Assembly: GCA_937873255.1 (NCBI GenBank)
Contig: CALMVM010000576.1
Location: 1 to 11,569, forward strand
Source of the DNA: an uncultured Verrucomicrobiota bacterium
GTDB taxonomy: Bacteria > Verrucomicrobiota > Verrucomicrobiia > Chthoniobacterales > SZAS-18
Direction of reading: 5' to 3'
DNA length: 11,569 bases
In this document: in pieces, positions 1 through 6,708 of the stretch
Numbering within the stretch: the stretch's first letter is position 1
Layout: each line of letters opens with the position of its first letter
Notes under the pieces: model-generated
The model's input: the letters and a program-made list of their open reading frames with translations, nothing else
Database searches by the model: none
What the model was told of the DNA's origin: nothing
Position numbers and translations under genes: made by a program

Positions 1-93
1 GCCTCTGCTGGCTCGGCTCGCGTGACTGCCGCTGCGCCTTCGACGCCTTCAAATGTCAACGCGGCAGCAGCAGCGGCGGCGGCGACCCTCTAA
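1..93 (+). CDS. C-terminal end of an upstream gene, Ala-rich tail (possibly VirB6/TrbL-like)
   Basis: Frame 1 is open from the window edge to a TAA at 91-93 and gives 30 residues, with a Ser/Thr/Pro/Ala-rich stretch and then a run of eight alanines before the final Thr-Leu. It ends 12 bp before the VirB8-like gene on the same strand, so it is probably the preceding gene of the same operon. In trb/virB-type operons the gene before trbF/virB8 is usually trbL/virB6, a polytopic membrane protein that often has a low-complexity tail. That identity is inferred from gene order only, since no membrane segment lies inside the window. Confidence 0.55.
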   Translation, partial: ASAGSARVTAAAPSTPSNVNAAAAAAAATL

Positions 94-105
94 ACACTTT
101 TTTCC

Positions 106-741
106 ATGGCTACCCCTACCATCGTTCCCCCGAGAAAAACCAATGCTCTTGACGTCTTTGTCAGTCAGGAAAAGGTCGCCAAAATCTGGTTCATGCTGTT
201 TCTGGCGGTGCTCGGCGTGTCGATCTGGGACCGGCAACGGCTGGTCGAACGTCTGACGACAAAGCCGCTCTTTTTCGCGGTGGATTCGGCGCAAACCTTC
301 TACATCAGCTCCCTCGCGGATTTCGAGAGCGCCAAGAACGTCCACGACGTGATTACCCGGATGGCGGCGGAATGTCTCTACAACCGCAACCCGAAAGGCT
401 CTGACGCGCCGGAACGGATGCGTCTGCTGTTCTTCGGCAAAGCCTCGGATGACGCCAAAGCGATGATCGGCAAAGAGGAACCACTGTTCACGCAGGAGAA
501 CATCCACCAGAAAATCGAACTGGGGCCTGCGGTCATCCTCCAGACTTCGCAGGACAAGGTGATTACCTCCATCAAGGGCCAGGTCATCCGCACGGGCGTT
601 CTTAACCGCGTGCCCTACACCGATGTCTTCCAGGCAGAAGTTAATTTCAAGATGGTGCTCAACAAAGACATGCGTTCCAACGGGAGGTATCCCGTCGTCG
701 TGTACGATTTCGAGCCGCACCTGACGAAAGTCGCCCAGTAG
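106..741 (+). CDS. VirB8/TrbF-like type IV secretion inner-membrane protein
   Basis: This 211-aa protein has the VirB8/TrbF layout: a short cytoplasmic N-terminus (1-23), one transmembrane helix (about 24-41, within VAKIWFMLFLAVLGVSI) and a periplasmic domain of about 165 residues. VirB8 proteins are assembly factors that bridge the inner-membrane complex and the VirB9/VirB10 core. The length is close to the family norm (about 220-260) and the following genes are VirB9- and VirB10-like, which fits the trbF-trbG-trbI order. The ATG at 106 is the first start after the upstream stop (gap 12 bp). No good Shine-Dalgarno sequence precedes it, so translation may be coupled to the upstream gene. The call rests on topology and gene order more than on recognised motifs. 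A long antisense frame covers the same DNA and is treated as a shadow. Confidence 0.75.
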   Translation: MATPTIVPPRKTNALDVFVSQEKVAKIWFMLFLAVLGVSIWDRQRLVERLTTKPLFFAVDSAQTFYISSLADFESAKNVHDVITRMAAECLYNRNPKGSDAPERMRLLFFGKASDDAKAMIGKEEPLFTQENIHQKIELGPAVILQTSQDKVITSIKGQVIRTGVLNRVPYTDVFQAEVNFKMVLNKDMRSNGRYPVVVYDFEPHLTKVAQ

Positions 742-782
742 TTTCCCCGTTTCCAAAGGGTCTTTCACGTCCCCCACGTCCC

Positions 783-2015
783 ATGTCTTGTCCCTACGTT
801 AAATACTTATTTGTATTAGTTGCAACTGCTGTTCTCTCGGTTTTGCCGGTGGCCGCGGCTCAGGGAACCGACCCGACACCGCTGCCCCTGCCGGATGTCG
901 TGCCAACCGCGCCGGTGGTGGAGGCAACTCCCCCGCCGCTCGTGGCGGCACCGTTGCCTGGGCCGGTGGCATCGCCTGCGCCTGCGGTAGTGGTCCTGCC
1001 CGGGCCTGCGACTTCATTTGAACTTGGAGCTACGGTTATCCCCGGTCCCGATGCTTCGCCTGGGCCTGCGGCGGTGGTCGTCGCCGGGCCAGAGCCTGCG
1101 GCTTCGCCCACGTCTGCGCCCGTCCAGATGGTAAAGGAGGCGCTGCCAATTGATGCCCGCGTGCAAAATCGGGTCTTGGATACCAACGTGCCGACGATCC
1201 TTGGCATTTCCGCCTCGGTGACAACGGTCATCTATTTTCCCAAACCCATCCGTGGGGTGCTCGGTTTCGGCCTGACGGCGGGACAGGAAGCGGGTCAACC
1301 CAACTCATTCATCCAGTATGAACACCCGGAAGGCTCGCCCATCGTGGCGCTGCGTGCGCTCCAAGGTTTCGAGAAACTTTACATGACGGTCATCATGGAT
1401 GAATCCCTCTACGTTTTCGAGCTGTACAACACGGCGCAGCCCGTGGTCGCGCTCAAGCTCGTGGAACGGCCCCTCAACGATGGGGCGCGGGAGGTCAGTT
1501 ACGATGAGGTCCGCGACGGGCGTATCCACTCGACGCCGGAAGATCTGGTCGGACTGCTGCACAAGGCATGGAACCGGCCCGTGCTGCAAAAGAGTTACGC
1601 CAGTCTTTACGCCCGTTCGGAGTTCCGCAAGGCGGACGCGAAAACGGATTACGGCGACGTGGTGGTGACGGTGACGGAAGTCCACCGCTTCGGGGATCAG
1701 GATGCCACGGTGCTGCTCGGCGTCATCAAAAACCACCGGGCGACTCCCATCGCCTTCAACCCGGCCTCGGTCGGCGTGTACGTCGGCGCGCGGATGTACC
1801 CGGCGCAACTCTGCGATGCCTCCGGCACGGTCCCGGCCAAGGGCGAGGCGGCGATTGGCGTCGTGCTGCGCGGCAGCACGGAAGGGGACCGGGAACACCT
1901 CTCCTCAAAAAATGACTACCGGATTGCATTGCCCGCGCTGGGTTCTACGCGCGAGGTGGTCACGACCTCCAACGCCCTGTTTCCACGCCGGACCACCACC
2001 GCCCGGGACAAATAG
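783..2015 (+). CDS. VirB9/TrbG-like outer-membrane core protein with Pro/Ala linker
   Basis: The 410-aa protein opens with a Sec signal peptide (Lys at 7, hydrophobic 9-22, probable cleavage after AAA at 24-26). Residues about 30-114 are a low-complexity Pro/Ala/Val linker with recurring GPA and SPGPA units. The folded part (about 125-400) starts with TTVIYFPKPI, which resembles the N-terminal beta-domain of VirB9/TrbG/TraK proteins, and continues with a beta-rich segment ending near KLVERP (225-230). VirB9 proteins form the outer-membrane ring with VirB7 and the VirB10 C-terminus. Gene order (VirB8-like before, TrbI-type VirB10 five bp after) supports the role. VirB9 proteins are usually about 250-330 aa, and the excess here is largely the linker, which could help span the periplasm. 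The ATG at 783 is chosen because it gives a complete signal peptide. Confidence 0.72.
   Translation: MSCPYVKYLFVLVATAVLSVLPVAAAQGTDPTPLPLPDVVPTAPVVEATPPPLVAAPLPGPVASPAPAVVVLPGPATSFELGATVIPGPDASPGPAAVVVAGPEPAASPTSAPVQMVKEALPIDARVQNRVLDTNVPTILGISASVTTVIYFPKPIRGVLGFGLTAGQEAGQPNSFIQYEHPEGSPIVALRALQGFEKLYMTVIMDESLYVFELYNTAQPVVALKLVERPLNDGAREVSYDEVRDGRIHSTPEDLVGLLHKAWNRPVLQKSYASLYARSEFRKADAKTDYGDVVVTVTEVHRFGDQDATVLLGVIKNHRATPIAFNPASVGVYVGARMYPAQLCDASGTVPAKGEAAIGVVLRGSTEGDREHLSSKNDYRIALPALGSTREVVTTSNALFPRRTTTARDK
870..1124 (+). repeat. Imperfect Pro/Ala/Gly coding repeats in the virB9-like gene
   Basis: This part of the virB9-like gene encodes residues about 30-114, almost only Pro, Ala, Val, Gly, Thr and Ser. 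Related units recur: LPGPVASPAPAVVV, LPGPATSF, IPGPDASPGPAAVVV and AGPEPAASPTSAP. At DNA level, gcctgcg and cctgggcc-type words recur, suggesting growth by slippage or unequal exchange. The length is likely to vary between related elements. Confidence 0.7.
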
Positions 2016-2020
2016 CCGCC

Positions 2021-3286
2021 ATGCGTCCCCTTCTTACCTTCCTCAAAGGGCCGGGTGTGATCATCCCGGTTTTGATCGTCTTCTTCGTCGCGTTCTACTT
2101 CATCCGGCACCGGCACGAAGCGGCAGCGGTAGCAGCCGCGGCGGCGGCAAAGAACACGCCTGCCAAGACGCTGGGCAACGTGAACCCGGAACGGCGCACG
2201 GTGCAGCCGGGTTCGCAAACCCTGCGTGAGACCGTCCCCGGCAACGTGATCGTGCCTGCCACGAGCAACCTGCCGGATACCGATGCGCCCGTGGTTCGGG
2301 CCACTCCTACCCCGGTCCCCGTGGTCACGCACGCGGCGGCGACCCCGCCGCCCCGTCTGCCCAAACTCATCCAGAGTTACTCGACACAAGCGCCTGCACC
2401 CCTCTCTATCTCACCTCCCAAGTTGTTCGCTCCCACGGGCACGCTCATCAAATGCTCGCTGGTGCTCACGGTGGATTCGAGCAGCCTGCAAACGCCGGTG
2501 CTGGCCGAAATCACCGAAGACGTTTGGGAAAATAAAAAACTCATCATTCCTGCCGGGACGCTGGCCTACGGGTTCGCGGGCAAGGGACACGTCCGGGACC
2601 GCATCGACGTGAGCGGCACCTGGGATTTGATCTTCAAGGATGGCCGGGAGTACCAGATTCGCGGCCTAGCGCTGGATCGGGAAAAGGACGCGAACGGCGC
2701 TGGCTTCGGGCTGACGGACGGGTCGGCGGGCATCAAGGGGCAAATCCTGGAAAGCGATGAATACGGCGACTTGAAAATCTTCCTGGCCACGGCCATCGGC
2801 GCGGTCGCCAACAATTCGTTGTCCACGACCAACCAAGGCTTCGGCAACTCGGTCACCAACAGCGCCCAAAACGTGCCGTTGCAAGGCGCTCAAGCCGTCC
2901 TGGATCGCTACGCACGGCGCATCGAGGAAAGCCAGCAAGGCGACGGCACCTATGTTCGCGTGTCGGCGGGGACAGAGTTCTACATCTTTCCGCTCAACGT
3001 CGTGGAACCACAGTTAGCCTCGGTCGCTGGCCTGGCTCAGGGCAGCAAGCCGAAAAACTCCTGGGATCTGACGCGAGACGCTTACGATGCCCAGCAAGCC
3101 GACGAAGCGGCCCGCCGCGCTCCCACGGCGGAAGACGCCCAGCGCCAGCTGGTGCAAGGCGCTTTGCAACAGCGCGAAGCCGCGATGCAACAGGTGCAAG
3201 CCTATCTCGACGCCAGAAAGAAAAACACTGCCTCCATCCCTTCCAATGACCCTTCGTCGTATTCTGTTCCTCTCCCTGCCCGTTAG
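2021..3286 (+). CDS. trbI: VirB10/TrbI type IV secretion core protein
   Basis: This 421-aa protein has the VirB10/TrbI architecture. A short N-terminus is followed by one transmembrane helix (about 12-28), then an Ala- and Pro-rich periplasmic linker (about 32-135), then the conserved TrbI/VirB10 beta-barrel domain (about 136-330). Family-like features include an LIIPAGTLAYG segment (174-184), the DGREYQIRGLALD strand (207-219), a glycine-rich stretch (224-240) and the closing AGTEFYIFPLNVVEP (316-330). VirB10 spans both membranes, senses ATP use by the inner-membrane ATPases and forms the outer pore. A charged Gln/Ala-rich tail (about 350-421) follows the domain and is predicted to be helical. 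The ATG at 2021 lies 5 bp after the virB9-like stop, and the 3' end overlaps the lipoprotein gene by 41 bp, so coupling is likely. Confidence 0.9.
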   Translation: MRPLLTFLKGPGVIIPVLIVFFVAFYFIRHRHEAAAVAAAAAAKNTPAKTLGNVNPERRTVQPGSQTLRETVPGNVIVPATSNLPDTDAPVVRATPTPVPVVTHAAATPPPRLPKLIQSYSTQAPAPLSISPPKLFAPTGTLIKCSLVLTVDSSSLQTPVLAEITEDVWENKKLIIPAGTLAYGFAGKGHVRDRIDVSGTWDLIFKDGREYQIRGLALDREKDANGAGFGLTDGSAGIKGQILESDEYGDLKIFLATAIGAVANNSLSTTNQGFGNSVTNSAQNVPLQGAQAVLDRYARRIEESQQGDGTYVRVSAGTEFYIFPLNVVEPQLASVAGLAQGSKPKNSWDLTRDAYDAQQADEAARRAPTAEDAQRQLVQGALQQREAAMQQVQAYLDARKKNTASIPSNDPSSYSVPLPAR

Positions 3287-3938
3287 CCTGCTGCTCGTCG
3301 CGTGCGCGCACAAGCCGCCGCAGGTGGTCTATGTCCAGGCTCCGGCGGTGCTGCCTCCGACCGACAGCAACAAGGTTCGCGTCGCGGATCGCATCCACGC
3401 CTACAGCGTCGGGCGGTTGCCCACGGCGGACGGTTTGGCGATGAACGAGGCGCACCAATACTACCGGATCGAGGATTCGGCGCATTGGGACCAACGGCTG
3501 CCGGACCATCCGCTGCAAAGCAGCGGTCCCCTGGGCAAGTACGCTCCTCCCACGGCGCGGCGGGTGGCTGTGTCCAAGGAAGTCCACGCGGCGGAAGCGC
3601 AGAACGAGGCGCTGGCTCAGAGCATGATGCAGGCGCGGGCCACGTACCGGAGCGCGGCAACGCAGGTGCAGGCACAGGCCCTGACGGCGGAGAAAAACCG
3701 CGTGACGGCGGACACCTACCGCACGCTGCTCCAAACCAATCAGGCGGAGAACGCGCAGCTCCGGGCCGAGAACCAGCGGCTGCGCGCGGCGGTTGACGCG
3801 ACGTCTGCTCAGCCTGCCGCCGGGGCCGTCGCGCCAGGACCACGTGAAACCGCCGATCCTTACGAGCGGCTCAAAGCGTGGGATCAACAATCGGGTTCCT
3901 CCCCCGCCCCTTCGCCTTCCCCGCGCTCTCAGCCATGA
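3246..3938 (+). CDS. Coiled-coil lipoprotein, candidate VirB7-equivalent of the pore
   Basis: The frame is open further upstream, but the ATG at 3246 is chosen because it creates a classic lipoprotein signal: MTLRR, a hydrophobic core (6-18) and a lipobox LVAC with lipidated Cys20. The mature protein is about 211 aa. Residues about 115-180 (positions 3590-3785) are rich in Ala, Gln, Glu and Arg and should form a long coiled coil (for example NQAENAQLRAENQRLRAAVD). The C-terminus is Pro/Ser-rich. The gene overlaps virB10 by 41 bp and its stop overlaps the next start as ATGA. A lipoprotein beside VirB9 and VirB10 suggests a VirB7-like stabiliser of the outer-membrane ring, but VirB7 proteins are usually much shorter. 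No family was recognised by sequence. The lipoprotein call is firm and the exact role is inferred. Confidence 0.72.
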   Translation: MTLRRILFLSLPVSLLLVACAHKPPQVVYVQAPAVLPPTDSNKVRVADRIHAYSVGRLPTADGLAMNEAHQYYRIEDSAHWDQRLPDHPLQSSGPLGKYAPPTARRVAVSKEVHAAEAQNEALAQSMMQARATYRSAATQVQAQALTAEKNRVTADTYRTLLQTNQAENAQLRAENQRLRAAVDATSAQPAAGAVAPGPRETADPYERLKAWDQQSGSSPAPSPSPRSQP

Positions 3939-4963
3939 CCATGGAACTCACCACTCCGTTGTCCGTTCGGGTGATTGACGATGCACTCTTGGATCGTCTG
4001 GACGGTTTGCAAGCGCATCTGGAAGCGAACATCATCGGTCAGCCCGAGGTGATCCCGGAAGTTGTCAGAACGATCAAGAACGCAGAGTTGGGTTTCACGG
4101 AAGCCGGGGAGCCGCGCTCGGCCTTTCTGTTCCTGGGTCCGACCGGCGTCGGCAAAACGGAGGTGACTTTGCAGTTCACGGAGTACGTGTGCGGACCCGG
4201 CAAGCTCATCCGCCTGGACATGAGTGAATTCATGAACCTCGATGCCGTGGGCTTGCTCATCGGCACGGCCTCGGACAACCCGGAAGTGCGCCGTGGGCTG
4301 CTCGGCCAATATTACGACCGGACCGGCGGCACGGGCACCCTGCTCTTCGACGAAATAGAAAAGGCGCACCGACAGGTGCAGGACCTGTTCCTGCAAATTC
4401 TCGACGCGAGCCGGATCACCCTCGGCAACGGCGAAACCCTGGACTTGAGCCGCATGTTCCTGGTGGCCACGAGCAACATCGGCTCACAGATGCTCATGCA
4501 CTCGCGCACCCGCAACCGTGAGACCATCGTGCGCCGCGTGCAGACGGAGGCCAAGGGACAGATGCGCCCGGAAATCTATGCGCGCTTCAATCCGGTCGTG
4601 GTCTTCAACCGGCTGGACTTCGACGCGCAACGCGACATCGCCCGGGTGCATCTCGACAAAGTGCTCCGCCACATGGCCAGGTTAGGACACCGGCTCGACG
4701 TGGACGACTCCATTCTCGGACCCATCATCGACCGTGGCTATTCGGAGGAACTCGGCGCGCGCCCCATGCGCAACGCGGCCCGCGCCGCCGTCCGTGAAGC
4801 GGTGCGTGAAGCCGTGTTCGCTCGTGACACCGGGCACGGCACCATTCGTTATGACCGGTCGGGCCAACGCTTCTTTTTGGATAGCTCGTTGTCGCCCGTG
4901 GCCTCCCCGTCCACCGGCCAAAATAGACCCGCTGCCTTTACAACCGAACCCCTCAACGCCTGA
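3935..4963 (+). CDS. Single-domain AAA+ ATPase of the ClpB/ClpA D2 type
   Basis: The 342-aa protein carries one complete AAA+ module of the Clp/Hsp100 second-domain type. It has a GQPEVI entry box (35-40), Walker A GPTGVGKT (68-75), the substrate-loop region MSEFMN (96-101), Walker B TLLFDEIEKAH (135-145), sensor 1 ATSN (178-181), an arginine finger in ARF (about 217) and sensor 2 GARPMR (274-279) in the C-terminal small domain. The Clp N-domain, D1 ring and middle domain are absent, and no ClpP-docking loop was noticed. Such proteins are hexameric, ATP-driven remodellers or unfoldases. Its place in a conjugation operon suggests it remodels transfer substrates or pore parts, or replaces another motor. 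The ATG at 3935 overlaps the lipoprotein TGA (ATGA). A longer start at 3878 would bury the lipoprotein C-terminus and is less likely. Confidence 0.88.
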   Translation: MTMELTTPLSVRVIDDALLDRLDGLQAHLEANIIGQPEVIPEVVRTIKNAELGFTEAGEPRSAFLFLGPTGVGKTEVTLQFTEYVCGPGKLIRLDMSEFMNLDAVGLLIGTASDNPEVRRGLLGQYYDRTGGTGTLLFDEIEKAHRQVQDLFLQILDASRITLGNGETLDLSRMFLVATSNIGSQMLMHSRTRNRETIVRRVQTEAKGQMRPEIYARFNPVVVFNRLDFDAQRDIARVHLDKVLRHMARLGHRLDVDDSILGPIIDRGYSEELGARPMRNAARAAVREAVREAVFARDTGHGTIRYDRSGQRFFLDSSLSPVASPSTGQNRPAAFTTEPLNA

Positions 4964-4967
4964 CGTT

Positions 4968-5852
4968 ATGAAAACCAAAGTAGACCCTTCTTCTCCCGAC
5001 AAACCTACCCTCGAAGCTCCGGTGGTCCGTCACCGCGTGGTCGTGCCGATCCAGACGCGCGGCGGCATCGGCAAATCCACCGAAGCCGTGGCCCGCGCCT
5101 CGTGGATGGATCAGCGCGGCCTCCAGTGGCAGGGCTTCGATCTGGACGAACAGAACCGCACCTTTTCTGACAATTTCCCCGGTCAGGCGACGCTGGTGGA
5201 AGTTTCCCAGAGCGAACCGGAAGGCGACATCATCCGCCTGTTACGCAAAGCTACCAAAGCCGAAGTGACCGCTATCGATCCGCGGGCGCACATGAACCGG
5301 ACGATCCTCCAGGCACTCAACCTGATTCGGTTCCCCGAGCAATCTGCTGCGGCGGGTGTGCGCCTGAGCGTGTTGGTGTACCCAATGGACGAAATCAGCG
5401 ACATGGACGACATCGCCGGCACGGTCGAAGCACTGGGCGACTCGGTGGATTGGGTCATCGTGCGCAATCCCGCCCGCCAGCCGCGCACCCGCATGTTCGA
5501 CGGCAGCGAACTCGAAGCGATGCTCGGGCATTTCGGCGCGGCAACGCTGCTCTTACCAGCGCTGCTTTCGGATACGCGCATGGCGTTGCGCAACCACGAG
5601 GTCCAGGTGGGCCGCGCCATCAACCCCGTGGAAGCCTTGGCCAACCAGGAGCTGCGACTCGATTTGAGCCATCGCATGGTGCTGGAAGACTGGCTCAAGC
5701 GCACGTTCCAGGCGTTGGACGCCATTGCGCCACACCTGCTTCCGACCGCCAAAGGCTTGGAGATTCAGGCAAAGCAGCAGAAGCCTGGCGTCGAGCCTGC
5801 GGCTGCCCCGCGCCGCCGCGGCCGTTCGGTGAACCTCGCTAACCTCGATTAA
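4968..5852 (+). CDS. ParA/MinD-type P-loop ATPase, TraL/StbB-like
   Basis: This 294-aa protein has a deviant Walker A of the ParA/MinD/SIMIBI class, TRGGIGKST (30-38), where the first lysine of the usual KGG is Arg. It follows a hydrophobic strand (VVVPIQ). A second motif, FDLDEQNRTFSDNFP, resembles the switch-I region of TraL/StbB-like conjugation ATPases, which read roughly fDtDpvN.tf. These proteins hydrolyse ATP at membrane or DNA surfaces and in conjugative plasmids act in transfer efficiency or plasmid positioning. The C-terminus is basic (RRRGRS) and could bind nucleic acid. The ATG at 4968 lies 4 bp after the AAA+ stop. Longer in-frame openings overlap the upstream gene and are rejected. 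The position between pore genes and the coupling-protein gene favours a transfer role over segregation. Confidence 0.78.
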   Translation: MKTKVDPSSPDKPTLEAPVVRHRVVVPIQTRGGIGKSTEAVARASWMDQRGLQWQGFDLDEQNRTFSDNFPGQATLVEVSQSEPEGDIIRLLRKATKAEVTAIDPRAHMNRTILQALNLIRFPEQSAAAGVRLSVLVYPMDEISDMDDIAGTVEALGDSVDWVIVRNPARQPRTRMFDGSELEAMLGHFGAATLLLPALLSDTRMALRNHEVQVGRAINPVEALANQELRLDLSHRMVLEDWLKRTFQALDAIAPHLLPTAKGLEIQAKQQKPGVEPAAAPRRRGRSVNLANLD

Positions 5853-5862
5853 AGCAAAAAAG

Positions 5863-6699
5863 GTGTCCGGCGACGAAGACGAGGTCTGGGAACAGCCAGC
5901 CGAACCTGCGGTGCTCTCAGCCAAAAGCGCCGCTGGCGGGGAGCTGGTGGAAACGGTTGCGGCTCCCCCGCCCGTGATGACGGGGAGTGAGAGGCAGCTT
6001 CCCGCCTACTGGCAGGCAGTGATTTCCGCCCTGTCGCCTGAGAAGCAGGCGGCTGCCTGGCGGTTCTTTCAGGAGCGCGAGTTGGGCTTGGCCAAAGGGG
6101 CGACCGACACGCTTTCCGGGCTGGTGCTGCTCTTGGAAGCGAACGGGCTCTTCATGGATGCCTGCGCCAAGCGCCTGGCTGACACGGTGACGGTGCTGGC
6201 CCCACGGGATGAGCGTGAGGCTGGCGCAAAGATGTTGCCGGTTCCGGAAAGCATCCAGGCGGAATCGAACAGTCCGGAATCCAGGAATGCTAATCAAGCT
6301 GCCGCCAGCACCACCTCGCATCCTGCCGTTGCAGCTCCGTCCTCGACAGAAATCGCACGGAGTCCAGCCGTCTGGTGTCTTGCCGTTATCCTGGTTCTGG
6401 TCGCAGGGGGATTCGGGACGTGGTTTGGCGATAGGCACGCACGAGCGGACGCTGACCTCCAGGTGAAAGCACAGGTACGGCAAATCCACACCTGGCTGGA
6501 TGTGGATGAACAGGCTCGTGCCATCCTCATGAGTCGAAAGGGCGAACTGGCCTTTGGCTTCGCCCGCGACCCCTCGCTGGGAAACCGGAAGGTTTACATT
6601 TTGACCATCAAGGGCGTGCCCATCCTGCGCGCCGGTAAAACCAAAGAAGGTGCCGGAGTAATCGCTTTTGATGCCGGCGGTCCCGACCTCATTCCCTGA
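5863..6699 (+). CDS. Unrecognised single-pass membrane protein in the transfer operon
   Basis: The 278-aa protein starts at a GTG 10 bp after the upstream stop and ends 9 bp before the coupling-protein start, so it belongs to the operon. The N-terminal part (about 45-115) looks helical and includes a hydrophobic helix-like segment, LSGLVLLLEANGLFMDACAKRL (84-105). A Pro/Ser/Ala-rich linker (125-168) leads to one transmembrane helix (about 169-188). The C-terminal 90 residues are mixed alpha/beta and would lie on the other side of the membrane. No family is recognised. In IncP plasmids a membrane-associated TraM follows TraK and TraL, so a TraM/StbC-like role is possible, but only gene order supports it. 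It could equally link the TraL-like ATPase to the coupling protein. Confidence 0.6.
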   Translation: MSGDEDEVWEQPAEPAVLSAKSAAGGELVETVAAPPPVMTGSERQLPAYWQAVISALSPEKQAAAWRFFQERELGLAKGATDTLSGLVLLLEANGLFMDACAKRLADTVTVLAPRDEREAGAKMLPVPESIQAESNSPESRNANQAAASTTSHPAVAAPSSTEIARSPAVWCLAVILVLVAGGFGTWFGDRHARADADLQVKAQVRQIHTWLDVDEQARAILMSRKGELAFGFARDPSLGNRKVYILTIKGVPILRAGKTKEGAGVIAFDAGGPDLIP

Positions 6700-6708
6700 A
6701 AAACTACC

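Noticed and set aside
49..777. 242-residue open frame on the minus strand
   Set aside because: It lies opposite the VirB8-like gene, whose topology and operon position are convincing. High GC content makes long antisense frames common, and no motif was seen in it.
2994..3890. 298-residue open frame on the minus strand
   Set aside because: It overlaps the virB10 end and the whole lipoprotein gene, is Arg-rich with low-complexity composition, and breaks the operon logic. It is best explained as a GC shadow.
3878..3934. Longer N-terminus for the AAA+ ATPase
   Set aside because: It would add 19 residues without family similarity. The ATG at 3935 forms a standard ATGA overlap with the lipoprotein stop.
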